A DNA stretch of 24,073 bases. Origin: CAYWNA01 sp964459305. Its GTDB lineage: Bacteria; Planctomycetota; Planctomycetia; Pirellulales; Pirellulaceae. The stretch is from the NCBI GenBank assembly GCA_964459305.1, contig CAYWNA010000199.1, positions 1-24,073 of the forward strand, written 5' to 3'. The notes beneath the pieces are model-generated. The model saw only the letters and a program-made list of their open reading frames with translations, searched no databases and was not told the origin of the DNA. A program made the translations under genes and the position numbers. Positions within the stretch are counted from its first letter, which is position 1. Each line of letters begins with the position of its first letter. This document shows, one piece after another, positions 15,391 through 21,426 of this stretch.

Positions 15391-15430
15391 CATATTCGCC
15401 CGTGGTCGGGATGGACGTCACCGACGGCGA

Positions 15431-16615
15431 CTAGCGCTGAGTCGACTCGTCGATCCAGACGGGCCGTTCGGCGACCTCCGGAGCGGCCATCTCGGTCAGA
15501 TGCCGCGAGACAGCCTTTAACGTAGCACTCATCCCGTCGAGTGTGCGCGCCAGCGACAGGATCGCTTGGCGGCTGATGACTTCCTCTTCCTGTGGCTGGG
15601 AAGCGGCGATCAACTGGTCGAATTCCACTTCTACCCAGCACTCCAGCTCCACATCAGCGCCGAGTTCGCCTTCCTCATAGCTGGCGATCTGCTCGTTTTG
15701 CTGCTGGGAAGCGGCGATCATTTTGGCGATTTCGGCATCCACCCAAGACTCCAGCTCTTGGTCCGTGCCTAGCTCGCCTTTCTCGCAGTCACTGGTGTCG
15801 GCCGCGGATTCGGCGGCTGCAACTTCCTCTTGATAACCATACTCGTACCAATACTCGTAGTCCTCGTACGCATCCTGCTGCTGGTCCTCATCGCTCATCG
15901 GGCCATCGACGATTTCTTCCACCGTCTCTGAGGCCGGCGTGTCGTTCGTATCCTCCACTAGGTCCGTCGACTCTTCTCCGATGTACGGTTCGTCCCCGCA
16001 ATCCCAGAAGCACTCGTCGTATCCTGCGTGGTATTCCTCTGCTGACTGTTCCCCTTCATCGGCATCGATAGCTACGTCTTCCTGGCTTATCTGTTCGTCA
16101 GATTCGGCGTATTCGCTGTCTTCCTCGTAGGCGTATCCTTCGCAGTCGTACCCCTCGCAGCCATAGATGTCGCAGCAGTATTTGTCGTCGTTGTCGTACT
16201 CATCCGCCGTTTCCTGGCTTCGCAACTGTTCCGTTGCGGCATCTTCCACCAGGATCGACACATCGGTTTCAGCGGGCTCGTCATCCACCATGTCCGCGCA
16301 CTCCGATACCATCGTCTCCGCTGTCTCTTCCCGGGCCAGTTCGTCAGCGGCCAATTGGTCCGAGAATACATGTTCGTGGTATTCACCGGTTTCGGTGTCG
16401 TACCAGTAGTTGGCGCCCTCGAAGGTGCAATCCTCGTTATCGCATAGAGATTGGGCGGCACAGGGAGTCTTGTACATGTCGGCACACGCTCCGTCATCGT
16501 CCGTGCTCGTCGCTACGGACCCATCATCGGTCTCGCATCTGGCTGATCCTCCCATCAGCAACACTCCAGCAAGCGAGGCAATAAGAACGGTTAGCGAAGT
16601 AAAAGTTCGTTTCAT
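15431..16615 (-). CDS. Secreted, extremely acidic Cys/Tyr-rich protein with tandem repeat
   Basis: ATG at 16615 is preceded by AGGAGG (minus strand) at good spacing; the frame is open to 17236, but that extension lacks a ribosome site and would bypass the signal peptide. The product has 394 residues. MKRTFTSLTVLIASLAGVLLMGGSARC is a signal peptide. The rest is dominated by Asp, Glu, Tyr and Ala with few Lys/Arg. Cys motifs include YCCDIYGCEGYDCEGY (147-161) and ECFWDCG (201-207). Near the C-terminus two copies of a 30-residue unit occur (280-309 and 316-345, both GELG.D.EL..WV..E...IAASQ). A short basic/hydrophobic helix ends the protein. I recognise no family. It could bind calcium or other cations, or be an envelope or matrix component, by composition only. 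Confidence 0.75.
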   Translation of the reverse strand: MKRTFTSLTVLIASLAGVLLMGGSARCETDDGSVATSTDDDGACADMYKTPCAAQSLCDNEDCTFEGANYWYDTETGEYHEHVFSDQLAADELAREETAETMVSECADMVDDEPAETDVSILVEDAATEQLRSQETADEYDNDDKYCCDIYGCEGYDCEGYAYEEDSEYAESDEQISQEDVAIDADEGEQSAEEYHAGYDECFWDCGDEPYIGEESTDLVEDTNDTPASETVEEIVDGPMSDEDQQQDAYEDYEYWYEYGYQEEVAAAESAADTSDCEKGELGTDQELESWVDAEIAKMIAASQQQNEQIASYEEGELGADVELECWVEVEFDQLIAASQPQEEEVISRQAILSLARTLDGMSATLKAVSRHLTEMAAPEVAERPVWIDESTQR

Positions 16616-16978
16616 TTGTGACGTCCTCCTGACACGGTCTGTACGAGAATTATTTAGAAGTCCTAGCCATCGTTGAGCGACAGATTGGGGGCTCGTGCTC
16701 GGCTTGACACTGTCTACTGCATGTCCTGGTAGTTTTCGTATCGGAGCACAGAAAATAGGGCTACTAGGCAATCTAGAAAAACTTGGAAACATGATCTGGA
16801 TAAGTGTCGCCTTGCGCGACCAGCGAATTCTGGGAAAGATTGCTGCAGAGGGCAGAAATAACGTTCGTACTGACCAGCCTAGACATGCAGGCTTTCCGTG
16901 CGATGCGTATTGATCAAACGCAGTCTGGATGAGATGCTTACAGGATGGTCGACTGTACCTGCAAAAAAGGAGCGCGTT
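16616..16978. other. Divergent intergenic region
   Basis: This 363-nt stretch separates the minus-strand acidic-protein gene from the plus-strand small gene. It is more AT-rich than its neighbours. A perfect TTGACA occurs at about 16705 on the plus strand, but no good -10 lies at the right distance. No gene is supported inside it. Confidence 0.5.
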
Positions 16979-17302
16979 ATGCCATTGTTCGAGGTTGAAA
17001 CAGATGCCCACATCATCATCACATGGGTCAGTGACGAAGAGTCGGCGACCAATGTCGTACGCGAGACATACCCGAACGACGAAGTTATTCGGATCACCAG
17101 GAGACCACGTGATACGTGGGTTATCTCCAAGGGGGCCTTGGGACTTACTAGCGATGTTGACCCGTGCGGTGTGGCCCGGGATTGCTTGTCGAAGGCGGCC
17201 GGAGACAAAGTGCACGCCATTCGGCTGTACATGCACGAAACAGGCAACGATTTGGAAAACGCCCGCAAGGTAATCGAGTCCAACATAATGATGGGATGGT
17301 AG
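16979..17302 (+). CDS. Small protein with L7/L12 C-domain-like tail
   Basis: ATG at 16979 is chosen because AAAAAAGGAG lies 7 nt before it; the frame is open to 16898 without such support. The product has 107 residues. The N-terminal half is Asp/Glu rich (MPLFEVETDAHIIITWVSDEESATNVV). The C-terminal part, DKVHAIRLYMHETGNDLENARKVIES, follows the pattern of the ribosomal L7/L12 C-terminal domain (K-hydrophobic-I-x-x-hydrophobic...G-x-x-L-x-x-A+-hydrophobic), which recruits translation GTPases. Stand-alone copies of this fold are known in bacteria, but I cannot assign a role. There is no signal peptide. It precedes fhcD by 232 nt on the same strand, a gap that contains a repeat, so co-transcription is uncertain. 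Confidence 0.68.
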   Translation: MPLFEVETDAHIIITWVSDEESATNVVRETYPNDEVIRITRRPRDTWVISKGALGLTSDVDPCGVARDCLSKAAGDKVHAIRLYMHETGNDLENARKVIESNIMMGW

Positions 17303-17369
17303 CTACTTGGTTGCGGCCCCACGCCGCGCTCGGATCGCGGCAGGAATAATAACGGCGTTTTCGCCTGTA

Positions 17370-17437
17370 GTAGCCGAACTCGCCAGAGTTTAGGATTTTC
17401 CAGTCCAAACGGTCCCAATTCTGGCGATTTGGGCTAC
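17370..17437. repeat. Imperfect palindromic repeat upstream of fhcD
   Basis: Left arm GTAGCCGAACTCGCCAGA (17370-17387) and right arm TCTGGCGATTTGGGCTAC (17420-17437) match as inverted repeats at 16 of 18 positions. Between them, GGATTTTCCAGTCC adds a partial inner pairing. I associate this arm with a dispersed planctomycete repeat. It separates the small L7/L12-like gene from fhcD. Confidence 0.8.
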
Positions 17438-17534
17438 CATGAAGTCTGGATCTAATTCTGCCAGAATCTTGAAGTAATTGCAGAAGAGCGAGTCGAATTG
17501 CCCCCTGCACGGGTGCGTTAAGCGGAGCTAGAAG

Positions 17535-18425
17535 TTGCAGATCGGCCCTACGTTCGTCCAAGACACGTTTGCCGAAGCCTTCGGCATGAGCTATACGCGT
17601 CTCGTGATCACGGCGTGTGATGATCACTGGCTCGGCGCAGCAGTGGGCGAGGCCACGGGATACGCTTCGTCGGTTATTTCTTGCGATACGGAAGCGGGAC
17701 TCGAACGGCGCGTGTCTCAAGTCGAGACCCCCGATGGTCGGCTGGGTACCTCAATCCTCATGTTCGGGTTTTCCGCCGATGCACTTGCCAAGGCCGTCCC
17801 GAACCGCGTCGGCCAGTGCGTCATGACCTGCCCTACCACCGCGGTATTTGATGGACTGGATGGAATCGAGCGGCGAATTCCGCTTGGCAAGCACATCCGC
17901 TTCTTCGGTGATGGATACCAGAAAAGCAAGCTGCTGGATGGAAAACGATACTGGCGCATCCCTGTCATGGACGGCGAGTTTATCGTGCAGGAAGATGTTG
18001 GGGTGACAAAGGGCGTTGGCGGCGGCAACATCATCATTCAAGCAGAAAACCAACAGGCTGGTTTGGCGGCGGCGCGGCGAGCCATCGAGGCGCTGGCGCA
18101 AATCGACGGGGTGATTACGCCGTTTCCAGGGGGTGTCGTCCGAAGCGGCAGCAAGGTCGGCTCGCGCTACAAAGGGCTGCGGGCCTCGACGTCGGATCCC
18201 TTCTGCCCCACGTTGCGCGGTCGCGTCGAGTCGAAGTTGCCCTCGGATGCCAATTGCGCTTACGAGATTGTGATTGATGGAACCGACGAGGCAACCGTCG
18301 GCCAAGCGATGGCTGAGGCCATTAGGGCTGCTGCTGGAGAAAGCGTGGTGGCCATCGGGGCGGGGAATTACGGCGGCAAACTGGGTAAGTTTCATTTCCA
18401 TCTGCGCGAGTTGCTGCAGTCGTGA
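17535..18425 (+). CDS. fhcD: Formylmethanofuran:tetrahydromethanopterin formyltransferase (bacterial Ftr)
   Basis: A 296-residue protein, matching Ftr/FhcD at about 297. Diagnostic blocks include the N-terminal DTFAEAFGM (10-18), GQCVMTCPTTAVFDG (93-107), FFGDGYQ (123-129), PVMDGEFIVQEDVG (143-156), TPFPGGVVRSGSKVGS (195-210) and GAGNYGGKLG (275-284). The enzyme moves a formyl group between methanofuran and tetrahydromethanopterin in the C1 pathway that oxidises formaldehyde in methylotrophs and planctomycetes. The start is TTG at 17535: an in-frame TAG lies two codons upstream, GGAG is 7 nt before it, and it aligns with the family start. The stop overlaps the channel gene (GTGA). The other Fhc subunit genes are not in the window. 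Confidence 0.95.
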   Translation: MQIGPTFVQDTFAEAFGMSYTRLVITACDDHWLGAAVGEATGYASSVISCDTEAGLERRVSQVETPDGRLGTSILMFGFSADALAKAVPNRVGQCVMTCPTTAVFDGLDGIERRIPLGKHIRFFGDGYQKSKLLDGKRYWRIPVMDGEFIVQEDVGVTKGVGGGNIIIQAENQQAGLAAARRAIEALAQIDGVITPFPGGVVRSGSKVGSRYKGLRASTSDPFCPTLRGRVESKLPSDANCAYEIVIDGTDEATVGQAMAEAIRAAAGESVVAIGAGNYGGKLGKFHFHLRELLQS

Positions 18426-19894
18426 CAGCAGGCATGGCGAAGCGTAACGGATCAGACCATCAGCGACGCTGGCAGGCGACGCTGGCCAATTTCTTTGCCA
18501 GCGTCTGGGTCGAATTGTCGGTCGGCGCGCTGGTGCTCGTGTCCGTTGCGCTCACGTTGTTCGAATTCACGATTGCCGAAGCGGCTGCAGGCGATCGCGA
18601 TCAGACGCTATTGGCAGCGCTGCACTGCACAAACGACATCATTACGTGGATTTTCTGTGTCGAGTTGACGTTGCGCTACCTGGCGGCCCCGTCGAAAGGT
18701 CATTATTTTCGGACCTACTGGCTGGACCTCATTGCCGTGTTACCGCTGTTCCGTGTTTTCCGCGCCGGCCGGGCCATTCGGCTGCTACGTCTGGTGCGTT
18801 TGCTGCGGATGTTTGGCGTGGTTTCGCGTCTGGCGAGTCATTTCCCTTATATCTTGCGACGTGGCGCGGTGGAGTACCTCGTGGTCTGCGGTCTGCTGGG
18901 CCTGACGATCGTCTTTGGATCGGGCGCCATGATGTTCTTCGAGGGACGACGAGCCGACATGGCGGTTGCGGATGGTGACGACTTCGATCTGCAGGATTCA
19001 GTTTGGTTTAGCATCTACTCGTTGTTTGCCGGAGAACCGGTTCCCGGACCGCCGCGCACGGTTGGTGGGAGAATCGTCGCTGTATTCGTGATGTTCATGG
19101 GACTCACGATCTTTGCCATGCTGACCGGCACGGTGTCTGCGTTTATGGTGGAACGTCTGCAAACGGAGGGGCTGAAGGTGAACTGGGACCAACTGGAAGA
19201 ACACGTGGTTATCTGCGGATGGAACAGCAAAGCGGAGATCATCATCAAGGAGTTCCGCGCCTCGTCGGGTGGGGCAAAAACGCCCATTGTGGCGATCACC
19301 CAATGGGAACACGAATCGCCAGCGCTCTCGCCGGAAGCCGAGCCTAACGTTTTCTTCTATAACGACGACTTCACTCGCATCGCCGCCCTGGAAGAAGTCG
19401 GCATTCACCGTGCATCGACGTGCATCATCATGGCGGACACGACCGGCGGTCGCACCGAACAAGACGCAGACGCTCGCACGATCCTGGCGGCCTTGACGGT
19501 AGAGAGACTCAATCCGGACGTCTACACGTGCGCCGAATTGCTAAATCGATCCTATGGTTCACACTTGACGATGGGGCAGGTGAACGACTATGTGGTCAGC
19601 GGGGAATATGGTGCATATCTCTTAGCCCAGGCAGCCATGAACCGTGGGCGAATGGACGTCTTCACCGAACTCCTGACGTATCAGACGGGCAACGAGTTCT
19701 ACCGAATCAAACTGCCTGAGCGTTGGGTGGGGGCATCTTATGTAGACGTATTTGTCGAACTGAAGAAGACCCAAAACGCAGTGCTGGTGTCCGTTCACAC
19801 CACAGACGGGCAGACGCTGGTGAACCCGACCGACCACGAATTCCGCGCTGGCGACGAAATCGTGGTGATCGCCGAAGAGGAGGTAACGCTCTAA
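18422..19894 (+). CDS. Voltage-sensor/pore cation channel with RCK domains and a non-canonical filter
   Basis: A 490-residue protein. S1-S3 helices are followed by an S4-like segment with regularly spaced Arg (FRAGRAIRLLRLVRLLRMF, 113-131), a pore region (about 190-215) and an inner helix (about 217-245). Two soluble regions follow: an RCK/TrkA-N-like Rossmann fold (HVVICGWNSKAEIIIKEF, 261-278) and a TrkA-C-like end (EFYRIKLPERWVG ... EFRAGDEIVVIAEEEV). This is the layout of a Kch/MthK-like six-helix channel. The expected TVGYGD filter is absent; the filter region reads SLFAGEPVPGPP, with G204 E205 P206. GTG at 18422 overlaps the fhcD stop (GTGA); an ATG at 18434 is an alternative start. Ion selectivity is therefore unclear. 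Confidence 0.88.
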   Translation: MTAGMAKRNGSDHQRRWQATLANFFASVWVELSVGALVLVSVALTLFEFTIAEAAAGDRDQTLLAALHCTNDIITWIFCVELTLRYLAAPSKGHYFRTYWLDLIAVLPLFRVFRAGRAIRLLRLVRLLRMFGVVSRLASHFPYILRRGAVEYLVVCGLLGLTIVFGSGAMMFFEGRRADMAVADGDDFDLQDSVWFSIYSLFAGEPVPGPPRTVGGRIVAVFVMFMGLTIFAMLTGTVSAFMVERLQTEGLKVNWDQLEEHVVICGWNSKAEIIIKEFRASSGGAKTPIVAITQWEHESPALSPEAEPNVFFYNDDFTRIAALEEVGIHRASTCIIMADTTGGRTEQDADARTILAALTVERLNPDVYTCAELLNRSYGSHLTMGQVNDYVVSGEYGAYLLAQAAMNRGRMDVFTELLTYQTGNEFYRIKLPERWVGASYVDVFVELKKTQNAVLVSVHTTDGQTLVNPTDHEFRAGDEIVVIAEEEVTL

Positions 19895-20538
19895 ACGCGC
19901 CCGATGTGGTTCCGCCGCCCAGTCGCCGAAATGGCTACATTACTTTCGGCTCGCTGCATCGATTGGACAAGCTGACTCCCGAAGTCCTGGATGTCTGGTG
20001 CCGAATCCTGCACGAATTGCCCAGCGCACGCTTGCTAGTATTTCGAGATACGCTGCATGGCAACGCTCGATATAGCCTGGAGCGGGAATTCCTTAATCGC
20101 GGAATCGCGGCAGACCGATTGGACCTGCGGCACCACTGTGAAACCAGTTATCTTTCAGTCTACAACGAGATCGACATTCTGCTGGACGTGTTCCCGTGGG
20201 GCGGTGGCACAACAAGCTGCGAATCGCTGTGGATGGGTGTACCTGTAGTGACGCTCGTCGGCGATCGGTTTTCCAGCCGGGCGGGAGCGTATCTGATGGC
20301 ACGAGTTGGGCATCCCGAGTTGATTGCCGGGACTACCGACGACTACGTGACCGTGGCCGTGCGAACAGGCAGTGATATCAAACGTATGGCTGGACTCCGC
20401 TCGACTCTCCGCGGTCGAATGGCCGCTACGGTGTGCGACGCACTGGCGTTTACGCAGGGGTTGGAAGAGGCCTATCGCGAGATGTGGCGGCGTTGGTGCG
20501 ATCAGGTGCGGTTTGTGGGAAGAGCAACCATTTCGTGA
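19894..20538 (+). pseudogene. 5'-truncated GT41 (OGT/SPINDLY-like) glycosyltransferase remnant
   Basis: In frame from about 19894, the sequence reads as the C-terminal catalytic part of O-GlcNAc transferase-like enzymes: PPPSRRNGYITFGS, then DILLDVFPWGGGTTSCESLWMGVPVVTL and GDRFSSRAGAYLM, with a natural-looking end (EEAYREMWRRWC). The N-terminal half of the catalytic region and all TPR repeats are missing. The homology begins exactly at the stop of the channel gene, and no convincing own start exists (GTG 19906 is the only candidate). It is almost certainly a deletion remnant and probably not expressed. Intact family members transfer sugars to protein Ser/Thr. Confidence 0.85.
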
Positions 20539-20639
20539 CGGCGATCCGCAATCAGACCTGTAGAGCCATAGTTCGCCCCGCGCATCGGGAGTAGTGATCA
20601 AGGGTTCCAGTGTGAGCATTGACTTCGGCGCGGCGGCCA

Positions 20640-20781
20640 ATACCGCCTCCACCTTGGCGCGACCCCGCGACGGAGGCGCCTCGTGCGCAGCACGCAATTC
20701 TCTGCAAAACCCAGCGACAACGACGATCGTCGCCAGTGTCCGTGTTGCGATTCTCGCGCTGGAGTGGATGTTCCTTCTCAT
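20640..20781 (-). pseudogene. 3'-truncated ThuA-like secreted protein remnant (signal peptide and start)
   Basis: On the minus strand ATG at 20781 follows GGAGG at good spacing and opens a signal-peptide-like start (MRRNIHSSARIATRTLATIVVVAG) and then HEAPPSRGRAKVEAVLAAAPKS. That last phrase resembles the beginning of planctomycete ThuA-like proteins, but the long catalytic part does not follow; the frame continues into unrelated sequence under the GT41 remnant. I place the break near 20640 by eye. It lies 55 nt after the stop of the Gfo/Idh/MocA remnant, as if the two had been one operon. Confidence 0.5.
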
Positions 20782-20836
20782 CTACCATTCCTCCGTTGCG
20801 TCGTCGTATTCTCGGTTCGGCACCGCGCCGAGCGTT

Positions 20837-21247
20837 TCACAGTCGCCAGGGTCCACGCATGGGTTTCGAGAGCATTCGATTGGCCTCGGAATCGTTGACG
20901 AACCGTTCCTTCTCTGGGTCCCATTCAAGTCGGCGACCAAGCACCATGGAAATGGCGCCGATATTGCACAACGTGGTTGACCGGTGAGCCACCTCGACCG
21001 GTTCGGCGGTTTCTTTTCTCGTGCGAATGCAGTCCAGCCAGTTCTGATGGTGGTCGGTGCTTTCGTAGAGATGGATTTCGTCGGGCCTGATGACCTCATC
21101 GCGGAGCGAAGCTGGTTCGGTCTCCAGCCGTGCGCCTCGCCAGGTAAACACGGTACCTTTGTCCTCATTCAACCGTCTCCCATTGTCCTGCATGTAGCGA
21201 GAGTGACAGGAACCATTTGATTCCACGGCCGACTCATTGTATAGCAT
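20837..21247 (-). pseudogene. 5'-truncated Gfo/Idh/MocA-family oxidoreductase remnant
   Basis: The frame 21247 to 20837 ends with LETEPASLRDEVIRPDEIHL, then DHHQNWLDCIRTRKET, then RMLSKPMRGPWRL, which is the characteristic C-terminal tail of planctomycete Gfo/Idh/MocA dehydrogenases. The Rossmann NAD-binding domain and catalytic part (roughly 300 residues) are missing. Family-like sequence begins near 21165; the 5' part to ATG 21247 does not look like it. It is probably a deletion remnant. Intact enzymes oxidise or reduce sugars and inositols with NAD(P). A short expressed protein from ATG 21247 cannot be excluded. Confidence 0.8.
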
Positions 21248-21426
21248 CTAACCGGGACGTCCCAACAATTGAGTACAGCTGATACCGTTGTGGGCTAATG
21301 CATATTCTCCGACTCCTGCTTTCCCCGCTGCATGGACTTCAGTAAAGTGCAAGCACAACGTGGACGGCCAGAACGTCCAGGAGTGGATCAGGTATCGAAG
21401 AATTTTTCAGAAACGGAGAACTGCTC

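Noticed and set aside
16616..17236. N-terminal extension of the acidic protein (to 601 residues)
   Set aside because: It would bypass an excellent ribosome site and signal peptide at 16615 and covers the opposite-strand small gene.
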